This document shows, piece after piece, positions 21,539 to 33,366 of a stretch of 64,000 nt of DNA. Each line of letters starts with the position of its first letter. Position 1 is the stretch's first letter. The notes below the pieces were generated by a model. That model saw nothing but the letters and a program-made list of their open reading frames with translations, had not been told where the DNA came from and did no database searches. Origin of the DNA: Orientallactaga sibirica (lineage: Eukaryota; Chordata; Mammalia; Rodentia; Dipodidae); assembly GCA_036365145.1 (NCBI GenBank), contig JAEOAD010000048.1:10342501-10406500 (forward strand), in the 5' to 3' direction. Both the position numbers and the translations under genes were made by a program.

Positions 21539-21741
21539 ACAAAAGAGTGTGGGATTATTACTACCTTATACTTTACTTTTGATTTGCTAATACTGTCCTA
21601 ACAAGATAAATTAGCAATGGCTACTTCATCTAGTAAGTCCAAAAAAAATAAGAGTGACTTCTACCATTGTAATACTTTTATCCTATAAGAAAAGTAAGTT
21701 CACTAGAAAGTGATTTTACATGTAATTATAAAGAATTGAGG

Positions 21742-21857
21742 ACTGGAGAGATGGCTTAGCAGTTAAGGTGCTTGCCTGCAAAGCCTAAGGACCCATGGTC
21801 AATTCTCCAGATCCCACTTAAGCCAGACGCACAAGGTGATGTGAGCACACCTTAAAA
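21742..21857 (+). mobile_element. B2-type SINE, 3'-truncated
   Basis: Stops after 'cgcacaaggtgatgtgagca', where the next B2 follows a G9 run. Confidence 0.88.
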
Positions 21858-21868
21858 AAAGGGGGGGG

Positions 21869-22086
21869 GCTGGAGAGATGGCTTAGCAGTTAAGGCATCT
21901 GCCTACAAAGCCAAAGGATCTTGGTTCGATTCTCCAGGACCCATGCAAGACAGCTGGACAAGGGGGTGCATGTATCTGGAATTCATTTGCATGGGCTAGA
22001 GGCCCTGGCGCGCCCATTCTCATTCTCTCTCTCCCTCTCTCTCTCTCTTTCTCGCAAATAAATAAATATATAAATAGATTTTTTTA
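21869..22086 (+). mobile_element. B2-type SINE
   Basis: Complete head 'ggctggagagatggcttagc', (CT)n and 'aaataaataaat' tail. Confidence 0.95.
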
Positions 22087-23780
22087 AAGACTTGAAAAAA
22101 TTATTAACAAAAACAAGAATTGAAACAGCAAAATAAGATGGCTTATAAGGGATTTAGAGGAGGGGAAAAAACAATTCCCAATGACTTTCTCACTCACCTT
22201 CAAAGAAAGGGAAAAGAAGAAAGGAAGATATTAAAAATAACACAGTATTAGGCATGCCTTGTAACCAAAAGTGTTCTAAAACCATTTTGCTAGTTCCCTG
22301 CCCTCTTTCCACCTCAAAATTCTACAGTATAATAAGACTATGAAGGTAAAGGGATATCATCTATTTCTATAGACAAAAAAAGTTAAGATATGGATAGAAA
22401 ACATAAATAATAGGAAAATATTTTTATACTGCTTTATCTGGGATTTCTCCAAGTATCCCTTGGGCCTTTCTTTTGTTCCTTATGTTTCACTGTATTTTCA
22501 AACATAACCCAAATTATAATAGTATAATGAACCTAAATCATTCAGTTCTAAAAGTTATCATTATATTCACTTTTCTCTGTTTAATTACACCAAACAAATA
22601 TCTACTTTCCTCAATCTTAAAAGAGGCATCAGCATGGTACAGGTTGTTTTTGTTGTCCTTTTGTTGTTACTGCTGTTGTAGGGTTTTTTTGTTTTGTTTT
22701 GTTTTGTCTTTGACCTTTTCCTTATTACTATGCCAGAAAAAGGTATCAAAATACAGTGCTCCCCAAAAAACACATTGGTTTGGCAGTACCAGCTTCAATA
22801 AATGACCACCAGGAGGAGCTCACTTAGTAACTCTACTGGGCCATAGCAATCTTCATTAGAAGCACTAGAAGCAAGGGGTAGTCAGAATGCTTAAGTCTTG
22901 GTCTATATAAGAAGCCAGTAATGAAAAACTCAATTCAAGTAATTAATATTTGACCATATGGAGTTCCCTGCCAACCCTGGGGCTATTAAGATAGGTTACA
23001 GAATTTGATTATACAGGTTCTGAAAGTTTTGTCTAAATCATCACATGCTTAGAATCCTTTGAAACCATCAGGTAAAAACAAAAGCAGGGACTTAGCAAAC
23101 TAATGTTTTATAATGAATGCTACTTCTCACAGTCTATCTTTTCAAGGTATCTTTCAAGTCCTGACTTTAAATTTTCATAAATTACAAAAAAAAAAATTTC
23201 CTCCAATAAATTTCTGAAGAATTAAATACAAATTTAGAAAAGACTATCATTTTTCTCAGGCAAGCAGACTTACATCCTTTACTTATTTAATGATGAGCAA
23301 AAGCAGAAGGCGAGTAGAAAGACAAGAAGCTTTAAACAGTAACATAGGCTGCCATGAACACTGTATTCTAGGTGTGTTTCACAAGGCATCATTCACCTAC
23401 AATAGGATACAAATGGTGCCACCTGCAGTGACAAAACCCAATAGTCATAGAGAGAAAACAAAACAGACTACAAGCTTCTATCAGTGAACCAAATGACTAA
23501 AAACTATTTCTTCTAAGATGAAATCTAAGATGGTCACCTTAAGTAACCCAAGCTGAGGAGATACTTAAAAGGGTTACTAGTCATTGCAAATGCCCCTCTT
23601 ACTCAGAAAAGGTACATTTACTACAGGGCATATCTCTGAGAGATGCAATACATAAGCAACATTCACCAAACTGCAACTGCCAGTCATAATTGCTTTCAGT
23701 TTCTAGATTTTGATATTAGTTCATATCTTTTTCTTGTATAAAAATGTGTAAGGAACTTCTCTCAATAACAGAAAGTTCTA
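22087..23780. other. Intronic sequence without recognised features
   Basis: About 1.7 kb lacking SINEs, the longest such stretch in the window. It holds GTT/GTTTT runs at 22633-22710, which also leave a spurious 110-codon open frame on the plus strand (22473-22805). Confidence 0.5.
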
Positions 23781-23783
23781 AAT

Positions 23784-23950
23784 TTTTTTTTTTTTTTTTT
23801 TTTTTGGTTTTTCAAGGTAGGGTCTCACTCTGGTCCAGGCTGACCTGGAATTAACTATGTAGTCTCAGGGTGGCCTCGAACTCATGGCGATCCTCCTACC
23901 TCTGCCTCCCTGAGTGCTGGGATTAAAGGCGTGCGCCACCACGCCCGGCA
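23784..23950 (-). mobile_element. B1 SINE
   Basis: Target 'ttctaaat' repeated on both sides; close to consensus. Confidence 0.95.
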
Positions 23951-24257
23951 ATTCTAAATGTTTTATCTAATTGTCTCTAACTTTATCTCTAACATCAGAA
24001 AGAAACAGTATCTGTCCTGTGAACCAAAATGAAAGTTGTCAAAGTTTCCAGGAAACTGGAAAGAAGTGAACAAGATGAGCACAAGCTTTCCAGAAAATAT
24101 TAGCCAAAAATAATATTAAGCAAAGACAGAAAAATACATTACTTACTGGTTAAACAACAAAAAAAAGTAAAAATTGTGTAGTACTTGCTGAAATTTTTCA
24201 TATAAGAGGCTTTAAGTTTTTAGCATATTCTTTCTAGAAACCAATTATAAAACTTAC

Positions 24258-24338
24258 ATTAGTAATATATGGTTCAATAGCTTGTGCTGTCCTCTTCAGT
24301 AAAGCCTTGGCCAAATCATATGCTTGCTTGTTTAAATT
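24258..24338 (-). CDS. Pds5b: Pds5b coding exon, residues ~209-235
   Basis: This exon is 81 nt and 27 codons, phase 0/0. It reads NLNKQAYDLAKALLKRTAQA and ends IEPYITN. The acceptor is TTCCAG|AAT and the donor AAT|GTAAGT. It is a small helical segment of the HEAT array, isolated between a 14.1-kb intron on its 5' side and an 8.2-kb intron on its 3' side, both filled with SINEs. Confidence 0.97.
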
Positions 24339-24395
24339 CTGGAAAACATAAACAACATCTATACTATATAAATGTATATACAGCTATGCGTCTTT

Positions 24396-24547
24396 TTTTT
24401 TTTTAATATATTTCATTTTATTATTTGAGAGAGAGAGAGAGAGTGAGTATGGGCGTGCTAGGGTCTTCAGCCTCTGAAAACAAACTCCAGGTGCATGTGC
24501 TACCTTGCACATCTGGCTTCTGTGGGTCCTGAGGAATCGAACCCATG
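24396..24547 (-). mobile_element. B2-type SINE, head missing
   Basis: Tail and body to 'gaatcgaacccatg', cut where an ID element starts; 58 bp from the 24258-24338 exon. Confidence 0.85.
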
Positions 24548-24662
24548 TTTTTGGTGGTTTTGTTTTTTATTTGTTTATGTTTTGCAGTGGTGGGGATCAA
24601 ACTCAGACCCTCACATTTACTAGGCCTATGGGGCTCCACCCCTGAGCTATACCCCAGCCTTC
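24548..24662 (-). mobile_element. ID SINE
   Basis: Reverse complement begins 'ggctggggtatagctcaggg', the tRNA-Ala-like ID head. Confidence 0.8.
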
Positions 24663-25000
24663 TATCTCCAACTGTGAAAAGCAAAATATTTGTATTTCTA
24701 AAGCTACTACAGAATAAATGAGTGACAGAACTATAAATAGTGTTTACAGCTAAAAGGAAGAGATCTTTAGTTATTCAAAACCTCATCTCAAATTCCAATC
24801 AGTTCAACTGACTAAAAATGCAGGCAGATGTTACATGGTAGCTGCAAAAGCAGTAAACATCCAAAGATCAATTGGGTTGTAGTGGAGGCAGCAACTAGAG
24901 CCCTCAGCTGGAGAAAGACTGCGACTCCAAAGCAAAGTTGTAGACAAAGAAATTTACTAAAGGACACCACAGCATGAAGATTTTAAAAAAGAAAAATTAC
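24663..25000. other. Intronic sequence without recognised features
   Basis: No repeat or exon seen. Confidence 0.4.
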
Positions 25001-25001
25001 C

Positions 25002-25115
25002 AGCACTTGGGAAACAGAGGTAGAAGGATCGCCATGAGTTCAAGGCCACCCGGAGACTACAGAGTAAATTCCAGGTCAGTCCGAGCTAGAGACCCTACCT
25101 CAAAAAAAAAAACAA
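25002..25115 (+). mobile_element. B1 SINE, 5'-truncated
   Basis: Starts inside 'cagcacttgggaaacagagg'. Confidence 0.9.
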
Positions 25116-25266
25116 TGAATAATAAAGCACAAAAAAAGAGAGGGATGCAAAAAAAAATCTTAAAATCTGTTTCTCAACAATGAAAAAAGCCTATAGCCCA
25201 GTTTCCTTGAACAAAATGCAAAAACCAAAATTGACTTGAAAAGTGCATCAAAAAGTTCATTCACCA

Positions 25267-25478
25267 GGCTAGAGAGACGGCTTAGGGCGCTTGCCTGTGA
25301 AGCCTAAGGACTCATATTCAATACTCTCCAGGACCCACATAAGCCACATGCACAAAGTGACACAAGCACACAAGGTCACATGGGTGCACACCTGGAGTTC
25401 GAATGCAGTGGCTGGAGGCCCTGGCATGCCAATTTTCTCCCTAATTCCTCTCTCTTTCTCTCACATTTAAAAAAAAAA
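25267..25478 (+). mobile_element. B2-type SINE
   Basis: Flanked by 'gttcattcacca' and 'attcattcaccata', a target duplication placing it inside the L1 fragment. Confidence 0.92.
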
Positions 25479-25494
25479 ATTCATTCACCATAAA

Positions 25495-25740
25495 CAAGAT
25501 GGCCTCATTCCAGAGATTCAGAGATGCTTTACCATTCAGAAACCAATAAATGAAATTCATTGGACAATTAAGTCAAGGACAGAAATCACATGATCACCTC
25601 AAAAGTTGCAAAAAAGGCCTTTATCAAAATCCAACATCCTTTCATGATTAAAAACTCTACAGGACCTAGGGATGGAAGTAATATATCTCAAAATAAAATA
25701 ATGTAAGCTTCATATGACAAACCTATGGCCAACATCATGG
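25495..25740 (+). mobile_element. L1 ORF2 fragment (RT region)
   Basis: It parallels 50400-50560 and 50820-50900 of copy B ('catgatcacctca', 'aaaatccaacatcctttcatgat', 'gacaaacctatggccaacatcatgg'). It is truncated at both ends and next to B2 SINEs. Confidence 0.8.
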
Positions 25741-25751
25741 AGAAAAACTTG

Positions 25752-25938
25752 CCTAAGAAGCCTCTATGGAACCAGGTTCTATTCCCTAGTACCCATGTAA
25801 GCCAGATGCACAAGATGGCACATGCGTTTGAGTTCATTTGCATTGGCTAGAGGCCCTGTCTCACCCATGTTCGTTCGTTCGTTCATTCATTCATTCATTC
25901 ATTCATTCATTCCCTCTCTCAAATAAATAAAAATTGTA
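25752..25938 (+). mobile_element. B2-type SINE, 5'-truncated
   Basis: Begins at 'gcctaagaagcctctatgga'; contains (TTCG)n(TTCA)n at 25868-25912. Confidence 0.88.
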
Positions 25939-26262
25939 ATTCCCTTTTTTTTAAAAAAAAAAGGATGTGGGCAGATATATGGTTGAGATGAGGAAGTGGG
26001 GGAGATACATGAAAAAGCCCTAAGAAAACCTACTATATATCTATTAGAATGAACAGAGGTATCCTACACTGATAATGTTGCTGCTATTAGCCATGGGCTA
26101 TCAAACAATAATGTCAGTGTCAGATATAAAATACCTCCTTGTGGGTTGTTGTTAAAATAAGTCTCAAAGCCCCACCCCTGCAAAATATAAGCATTGCCGT
26201 GGCTTGTACATGGCCAACAGAACTGAATGGTGAAGACTCTATTGCTAAGAAACCACACTTAA

Positions 26263-26440
26263 GGTTGGTGAGATGGCTCAGCAGCTAAAAGGAACTCACT
26301 TGCAAAACCTGATGGCCCAAGTTCAGGTCCCCAGTACCTATATAAAGCCAGATGCAGAGGTGATACATGGGTCTGGAGATCATCTGCAGCAGCAGGATGC
26401 TCTGACCTACCTGTTCCCCCTCTGCAAAATAATTAACTTA
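26263..26440 (+). mobile_element. B2-type SINE, diverged
   Basis: 'ggttggtgagatggctcagc' head, shortened 3' part. Confidence 0.85.
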
Positions 26441-26467
26441 AAGAAAGGAAGACAGAAAAGAAACCAA

Positions 26468-26690
26468 GGGCTGGAGAGATAATGGCTCAGCAGTTAAGGC
26501 ATTTGCCTGAAAAGCCTAATGACCCAGGTTCGATTCCCCAGTACCCATATAAAGCTAGATGCACTAAGTGGTTCACGCATCAAAGTTCATTTGTAACAGC
26601 GAGAAGCTCTGGCATGCCCAGTCTCTTTTTTTCTCCCCCTCCCCACTCTCCTCCCTCTCTCCCTCCTTTGCAAATAAATATTTAAAAAAA
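26468..26690 (+). mobile_element. B2-type SINE
   Basis: 'gggctggagagataatggctcag' carries a 3-bp insertion in the A-box region. Confidence 0.92.
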
Positions 26691-26756
26691 AAAACTAAAT
26701 GTTGTTTGAGAACACAGAGAAATTAAGATGAAACAGAGACTGAATCTTCCTTTTTA

Positions 26757-26931
26757 AAAAATATTTTAATTTATTTATTTGAGGGGGGTAGATACGGGCA
26801 CACCAGGGCTTCTTGCTATTACAAACCAACTCCAGACACATGTGTCACTTTTGCGGTTACTAGGGAATTGAACCTGGGTTGGCAGGCTTTGCAAGCAAGT
26901 GCCCTTAACTGGTGAGCCATCTCCCCAGCTT
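26757..26931 (-). mobile_element. B2-type SINE
   Basis: Inverted relative to the copy 66 bp upstream. Confidence 0.9.
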
Positions 26932-27089
26932 CCTTCTTGGCTGGTATGCATAACTAAGCAGGCTGCTGACAGAAAAATATCATCAACAGTATCACCCAGC
27001 AGTGAATCCTGCTATCTCATGATGGACCAACCAGGAAAGATGTGCCCTCTGGTACAACAGTGGCATGAGGGTAAACAATTGCCTTATAG

Positions 27090-27775
27090 ATTTTAGGCTC
27101 ACTCAGAAGGGAATTTGGGCCTGGTACTGAAAAGTAAGTCACAAGCCCAAGGCTGGAGAAACAATATGTATGAGGGGAGCTCCTACTACTGTTTTCCTTT
27201 AGGATGTGTTATCCTAACCCACAAGTTAGTTCTACTCTCAGCCCTGGTTAGAAAAGGATTTATTTTCTTTCTCTTCTTTCTTTCCTCTTTATGTCTTTTT
27301 TCTTTTCTTTCCAGCAGTAGGAAGCAGTGAATGTAGAGACTCTTAAGTGGTCAAAGTGCTGAAAATAAGTGATTGATGAGTACCCAGGGAACCTGGTAGA
27401 AGAGGAGATAGAAAGAATATAAGAGCTGGAGGACTGCTGTGGGACTCTGTTGTCCCAACATGAGAAGGCCACTGCATTCATAAACTCACAGCAGCTCTGG
27501 CTAACTGCACCAGACCTACACACGACAGGGCCAGTCAGCATTCTGTTATGGACAGGGGAATGGGTCATGAAGATACTCCTCTCCCTAAGGAGCTTGTGAC
27601 ACTTAATGCTTCCTAGGAGAGAAGGAGTCATTCTCTTCCATGCCAAAGCCACCAGAAGTAGCAAAAAGAAGGAGAGCTACAGTATCAAGGGGGTGAGGGA
27701 GATAAGGGAAAGAAAGAGGAATGTGAGATGTATATGATCAAAATGCTGCATGTATGTATGAAAATGTCAAAAAAA
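27090..27775 (+). mobile_element. L1 3' UTR fragment
   Basis: It contains the 'ctctcagccctggttagaaaag', 'acagggccagtcagcattctg' and 'gatcaaaatgctgcatgtat...gtcaaaaaaa' landmarks shared with the L1 3' end at 53.2-54.8 kb. It ends in an A-rich tail. Confidence 0.7.
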
Positions 27776-27834
27776 ACTCTTTAGAAGTTCCATTCACAAG
27801 GTTAAAGACTTTTCTGTAGTCATGTGGTGTTTTT

Positions 27835-28122
27835 AGAGCTGGGGAGATGGCTCAGTGGATAAAGCACTTACTATGCAAGCATGAGGAAGAGAGTTCAGAT
27901 TCTCAGCACCCACATGGCAGCCTGCCTGTAACCATGTCACTTGGGAAACAGAGAGAGGGGAGCCCTAAGGCAAGTTATAATGGGGGAATCCCCAGACTCA
28001 AGTAAAATATGTTTTCTCAGTAATTAAGGTGGAGAGCAACTGATGAAGACATCCAACATTAGCCTCTAGTCTCTATACCCATACACGTTCATGCACACCC
28101 ACACACACATACACCAAGAAAA
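27835..28122 (+). mobile_element. B4 SINE (ID-B1 composite)
   Basis: 'gctggggagatggctcagtg' head, 'ttgggaaacagagagagggg' middle, 'aaggtggagagcaactgatg' and CA-rich tail, as in rodent B4. Confidence 0.75.
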
Positions 28123-28302
28123 AAATGTGTTTCTACGAGATATTGATGATCTAGAAACCTAAAATGAAGTCACTGCTTGGAATTAAGCATATGCCAGAGA
28201 ATAAAAGTAAAGAGCATACATCTCCTTAAACTCATGTTCTTTACTTAACATAGTTTTAGATTTACTGCCTTAATGTTTGTCTAACACTTCACTCTGTTTT
28301 AT

Positions 28303-28325
28303 TGTGTGTGTGTGTGTGTGTGTGT
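28303..28325 (+). repeat. (TG)n microsatellite
   Basis: Eleven TG units. Confidence 0.95.
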
Positions 28326-28369
28326 ACATGCACACTCACATCAAGGCATCCTGCCTCTTCCTAACTCTA

Positions 28370-28480
28370 CAAACAAACACCAGGCACCTATGCCACTTTT
28401 TGAATCTAGCTTACATGGGCAGCTCAGGAAATGAACCTGGACCATCAGGCTTTAAACAATGAGTCATCTTCCCAGCCTCT
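28370..28480 (-). mobile_element. B2-type SINE, diverged
   Basis: 'caaacaccaggcacctatgc' to 'gagtcatcttcccagcc'. Confidence 0.75.
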
Positions 28481-28721
28481 GCTTCACTCATTTTTAACTA
28501 CTGTTTAGTATTACTATAGAGTATACTATAACTGCTTCACTCATCCTCCATTTAATGCACATTAAGCATGTTATATAAATTAGAAACTTCTCTTATTTTT
28601 AAAAGAGGCTATTTGGTGGTCTTATTTTTAAAATGTTTGTTAACTATATACATAATGTATCTTGGTCTACAATGGTCTGTTCTCAATGTTTATTGTGTTT
28701 TAAGTCATACAGAAGTTTTTA

Positions 28722-28806
28722 ATTTTGTTTTCTGAAGTGCTTAGGATTGAACCCTGGGCCTTGTACATGAGAGGAGAGCACTCTACCACCAAGCTATATC
28801 TCCAGC
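28722..28806 (-). mobile_element. ID SINE
   Basis: 'ggattgaaccctgggcctt' and 'ctaccaccaagctatatctc'. Target 'aagtttttaatttt' on both sides. Confidence 0.85.
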
Positions 28807-28944
28807 AAAAGTTTTTAATTTTAATGAATAAAATGCTCAATCTTCTCTTATACAGCTTTTGTCTCTACATTCTTAAGAAATTCATTGGTATATAAAGGTC
28901 TATACAGATATTTTTCTACTATCAAATAAAATTCTATATATTTT

Positions 28945-29142
28945 TCAAAAATTTTTTATTTATTTGAGAGAGAGATGGAGAGAGGAGGAGGATACAGGTG
29001 TGCTAGGACCTCCAGCCACTGTAAACGAACTCCAGACATATGCACCACCACCTTGTGATCTGCTTATGTGGGTACTGGGGAGTTGAACCTGGATCCTTTG
29101 GCTTCACAGCAAGCACCTTAATTGCTGAGCCACTCTCCAGCC
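28945..29142 (-). mobile_element. B2-type SINE
   Basis: Ends 'gagccactctccagccc'; repeated flank 'tatatttttcaaa' and 'aaattttatatttttt'. Confidence 0.92.
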
Positions 29143-29159
29143 CAAATTTTATATTTTTT

Positions 29160-29365
29160 AAAATATTTTTTTTATTATTTGCAAGCAGACATACAGCGGA
29201 GACAGACAAAGAGAACAGGTATGCCAGGGCTCCAGCCACTGCAAATAAACTACAGGTGCTTAAGCCTCTTTGTGCATTTGCCCATACATAGGTACTGGGG
29301 AATCAAACTCAGGTCGTTAAGCTTTGCAAGGAAGCACCTTAGCTGCTAAGCCATCTCTCCAGCCC
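29160..29365 (-). mobile_element. B2-type SINE
   Basis: Same orientation, 18 bp after the previous copy. Confidence 0.92.
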
Positions 29366-30320
29366 TCAAATAAAATTTTAGATTTAGACCTTTACTCACT
29401 TTATTTATGACATGAAATAATCTAATTTTTTTTTCTGTTTGGGTAGTCAAATACTTTAAAACCATTGCAGTTATTAATCTCTCAATGATTTTAATACATT
29501 GAGCTTCTAATAAATATGCATCCATTACAAACGTTTCATAAGTTCCATGTGACCCTACGTCCATTATTGCCTGATTATAGTCAAAAGACATTTAAAAAAA
29601 TGGTCTTCAAAGTTACTTGGCTACTACTGGACATTTGCTCTTCCATGTGGATTTTAGATTTCATCTGTCAAATTGCATGCTCTATTTTGGTTGCATTATC
29701 AATCAGTATAAAGAAAACTGAAATCATCATGACACTGTCTCATTTTCCCAAACAATAAATCCCTCAATATGTTAAGTCTCCTATGCTTTGCAGTTGACTA
29801 TGACAACTTTCAATGTGGAAATCATGCATAATTTTATTTTACACTCTGAAATATATTATATTTTTGTTAAAGCTACAAGTGAAAACTCTTTAAAGATGAA
29901 CTAACAGATTCATATTAATATACCTACCAAGTTTCAAGAATTTTCTCATTTATTTTATCTACACAGTGTTGGACTTTTCTATGCAATTATATCATCTACA
30001 GATAATTTCAGGCTTTTTTTTTTTTTTTTTTGTCTTTCTAATTCCTTTATCTTTTGTCTTCTTTCATTCTACTAAGCTAAGACGACATATTTGCCTCTTT
30101 CCTAAATAGAAGCAGCATATTCAAGATTCTATTTCAAGGAGAATATTCCAGTATTTCACCACTTAATATTATATGAATCCTTATTAGTTTAAAGAAGTTA
30201 CTTTTTATTTCCAAGTAAGAACTTTTATCATAAATTACACTGAGTTTTTTTTCCCAATCTTTATCTATTGTCTTCATTATCTCTGGCCTATGACTTTAGA
30301 CTATTAGCCTAGTGCTCCAT
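29366..30320. other. Intronic sequence without recognised features
   Basis: About 950 bp, very AT-rich, possibly a decayed L1 3' region, but no diagnostic block is visible. Confidence 0.4.
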
Positions 30321-30325
30321 TTCCT

Positions 30326-30489
30326 AATTTATTTTTTTGTTTGTTTGTTTTTTGAGGTAGGGTCTCACTTTAGTCTAGGCAGACCTGGAACTCACTATGT
30401 AGTCACAGGGTGGCCTCAAACTCATGACGATCCTCCTACCTCTGCCTCCCAAGAACTGGGATTAAAGGCGTATGCCACCACGCTCAGCG
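30326..30489 (-). mobile_element. B1 SINE
   Basis: Target 'catttcctaat' on both sides. Confidence 0.95.
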
Positions 30490-30980
30490 CATTTCCTAAT
30501 GTTAATCCACCCTCATGTATCTAAAATAAAGCCAAGCTGGCCATTACCCATTAATACTTTACACAATTCTGGTAGCTGTCTACTATTTATATAGCTATAT
30601 TCACAAAGCCTATCTTTTCCTTTGTATTACTTCCTACTTGACTTTTGTAGGAAGAGTATACTACATTTCTTACATAAATTGCTTACTGAGTTGGGATATG
30701 CCTCCCTTTCCTATAATCTTCAAATTTTCAGAATATTAAGACTACATGCCATATAAATGACCAACAGAAGCCTCCTGGTGATGGCTTTCAACATTTGATT
30801 TCCACTACTACTACTGATGCTGCTTTTGTTTGGTTTGTTTTATATAGAGTTTTTAAAGCCAACTAATTTTTTTATTGTTTGATGCATATCCAAAATATTG
30901 GAAACAAATTGGGAGAGTCAGTTTTTACTAGGAATTTGTTTAATTTCAAAGATATAGCAGAAAATATTACTTGAGGAATT
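30490..30980. other. Intronic sequence without recognised features
   Basis: No repeat or exon seen. Confidence 0.4.
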
Positions 30981-30989
30981 AACTTCTTT

Positions 30990-31128
30990 ACTTGGTTTTG
31001 TTTTTTGAGGTAGGGTCTCACTCTAGTCCCCACTGTCCTAGATTTCACTATGCAGTCTCTGCTGGCCCCAAACTCACAGCGATCCTCCTACCTCAGCTTC
31101 CCAGGTGCTGGGATTGAAAGCATGAATT
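30990..31128 (-). mobile_element. B1 SINE, 5' end lost
   Basis: 'ttttgaggtagggtctcact' to 'gggattgaaagcatgaa'. Confidence 0.9.
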
Positions 31129-31329
31129 ATCTTGTAATCTTTTTCAAGTTTGCAATTACTCAATTTCATTTTAAAGCTGTATAATGTTATCTTTCTTTTA
31201 GTGTTTGCAAATTATCTGTCTAGTTAATACATTTTCAAATTATCAATTAGGATAGTCAAGAAATATAACTACTGTTATACAACTGAACAACCACACTAGT
31301 GCCATAGTGGCTTTCTGACTGCATTTGAG

Positions 31330-31985
31330 GCACACTTTATGGAAGGGAATTCATGCCCATTACTGAAAACCTACTCATAAGACCTAGGAGGGAAACTACT
31401 AGTTGTTTGCCTAAATGAACATGCTCTTCCTGTCATGCCCATAGATTAGTGCTGCTCTCAGCTTTGGTCAGAGAAGCTTCTTTTTGCAGAAGGTGGTGAT
31501 TACTGGGAAGATTCAAAACTTGTCAAAGTGCTGACTGATGAGTGTTCACCCCTAAGTGGGACAGCATTACACCCCTACAAGACTTGATGAACACTATGAA
31601 AGAGTAGGAGAAAAGAATGTAAGATGGAGAGCTGGAGAGATGGCTTAGCAGTTAAGGCCTTTGCCTACAAAGCCAAAGGGCCTTGGTTCAATTCTCCAGG
31701 ACCCACGTAAGCCACATGTACAAGGTGGCATATGCATCTGGAGTTCGTTTACAATTTTAAAAGAATGTAAGATGGAGAAAACAGAGACAAGTGTGGAATG
31801 CCGTCTTCTGGACATAGGCCATTTCACTCCTGAGTCCATAGAGACTGTAATATAACCTACACAAAAGCTGTACGGGACAGGGCCAGTCCACATTCTATTG
31901 TGGATATTGTGGATGGTGGAGGAGCTCATGAGTCCGCAACATTCTCTGATGAGTTATTGGCAGTTAATGAATGGTCACTGGGAGA
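31330..31985 (+). mobile_element. L1 3' UTR fragment, SINE-interrupted
   Basis: The landmarks 'ctctcagctttggtcagagaagcttc' and 'gggacagggccagtccacattct' match the L1 3' UTR. A 5' B2 fragment at 31628-31765 is flanked by the duplicated target 'aagaatgtaagatgga'. Confidence 0.7.
31628..31765 (+). mobile_element. B2-type SINE, 3' truncated
   Basis: Stops after 'catctggagttcgtttac'. Target 'gaatgtaagatgga' repeated on both sides. Confidence 0.9.
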
Positions 31986-32024
31986 AGGAGGACACATTTT
32001 CTTTCTTTAATTTTATTTTTACTT

Positions 32025-32118
32025 TGTTTGTTTGTTTTTGTTTTTCGAGGTAAGGTCTTGCTCTGGGCCAGGCTGACCTGAAATTCATTAAGGGAATACA
32101 CCACCATGCCTGGCCATT
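32025..32118 (-). mobile_element. B1 SINE, large internal deletion
   Basis: 'tttttcgaggtaaggtcttg' joins directly to 'aatacaccaccatgcctggc'. Confidence 0.88.
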
Positions 32119-32124
32119 TTTACT

Positions 32125-32328
32125 TGTTTTTAAAGATATATATTTTATTTATTTGAGAGAAAGAGAGAGAATGGGTGTGTCAGGGCCTCCAGCCACTGCA
32201 AACGAACTTCAGATGCATGAGCCCCCTTGTGCATCTGGCTTACATGGGTCCTGGGGAATCGAGCCTCAAACCGGGGTCTTTGGGCTTCACAGGCAAGTGC
32301 TTAACTGCTAAGCCATCTCTCCAGCCCC
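32125..32328 (-). mobile_element. B2-type SINE
   Basis: Complete; ends 'taagccatctctccagcccc'. Confidence 0.94.
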
Positions 32329-32334
32329 TATTTT

Positions 32335-32940
32335 TTCTTTTTAATTGACAATTTTCATTCATATACGTATTTGTAATTTGATCATAATTCCCTCTCGTTA
32401 CTGGACCCCTTCTTCATTCCCCCACCCCTCTCTCACTGAACCTTTTCTTCTTTCCAACTAATGCCTCTTCTATTTTGATGTCTTTTTTTAGTGGGGGGCT
32501 TGTTTTTGTTTTTGTTTTGTTTTGTTTGGCCCTCTTCCACCATACATGAGAAAGTGTTTCCAGATCCAGTATTGTGCGGGTCTTGTGTAGGTAACAACAG
32601 CCACTGTGGAGTCATAAATACAATAGCCTTTTCATTTCCAGAAGACAGTATTCCAGTGCACACCCCCACCCCCATCCTTTTGGCTCTTAACATTCTTCCC
32701 ACACCTCCTCAGCAGTTTCCTGAGCCTTGGAGGGTGTGACAGAGGTGTCTCATTTATTGCTGAGCACTTACAAGGATCTCTTACCCTAAACGCTGAGCAC
32801 TCAACTACCACTTACCCTAAGCACTCTGACGAGTTTTGAAGAGGGGAGACGTTTTCTTCAGTTGTATAGCCAATGATAAGTTGCCCATGCAATAATGTCT
32901 CACCCATGTTTGTGTAAACAATCCTAATTAATCTCAGTAG
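32335..32940 (-). mobile_element. L1 3' UTR fragment, inverted
   Basis: Reverse-complement landmarks of the L1 3' end are present: 'aattgacaattttcattcat', 'cttctattttgatgtc', 'gagccttggagggtgtgac'. It lies opposite to the flanking L1 pieces at 31330-31985 and 32955-33125. Confidence 0.65.
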
Positions 32941-32954
32941 GTCACCAAAAAAAA

Positions 32955-33125
32955 AAAAAAAGCTGGGGAGTAGTGGGGAAAAAAGCTAGGACTCCGTTAG
33001 GGAGAAACGGGGAGGAGGACTTATTGGGAAGAAGTGGTTCAGCGAGAGGGGAGGACAAGAGAGGTGATGGGAAATGAATATGATCAAAATACACTATATA
33101 CATATATAAAATTGTCAAAAATATT
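32955..33125 (+). mobile_element. L1 3' terminal fragment
   Basis: It ends 'gatcaaaatacactatatac...aaaattgtcaaaaatatttttt', the L1 3' end with its tail. It probably continues the piece at 31330-31985 that the intervening insertions split. Confidence 0.6.
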
Positions 33126-33144
33126 TTTTAAAAAAGAAATGTCA

Positions 33145-33345
33145 GGCTAGAGATGGCTTAGCATTTAAGGAACTTGACTGCAAGCCTGATGACCTAGGTT
33201 CAAATCCCCAATACACACATAAAGCCATATGCACAAAGTGGCACATGCATCTGGAGTTCATTTGCAGTGGCAAGAGGCCCTGGCATGCCCTTTATCTCTT
33301 TCTCTGTGTGTGCCTGCAATTAATAAAAATAAATAAATGTAAATG
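33145..33345 (+). mobile_element. B2-type SINE
   Basis: Flanked by 'aaaaagaaatgt' on both sides. Confidence 0.92.
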
Positions 33346-33366
33346 AAAATAAAAAGAAATGTGACT

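Noticed and set aside
19740..22086. tRNA genes suggested by 'ggttcgattcc' boxes
   Set aside because: These are B boxes of B2-type SINEs, which have tRNA ancestry; no intact cloverleaf seen.
27260..27664. 134-codon minus-strand open frame
   Set aside because: It lies antisense in an L1 3' UTR fragment and has no recognisable domains.
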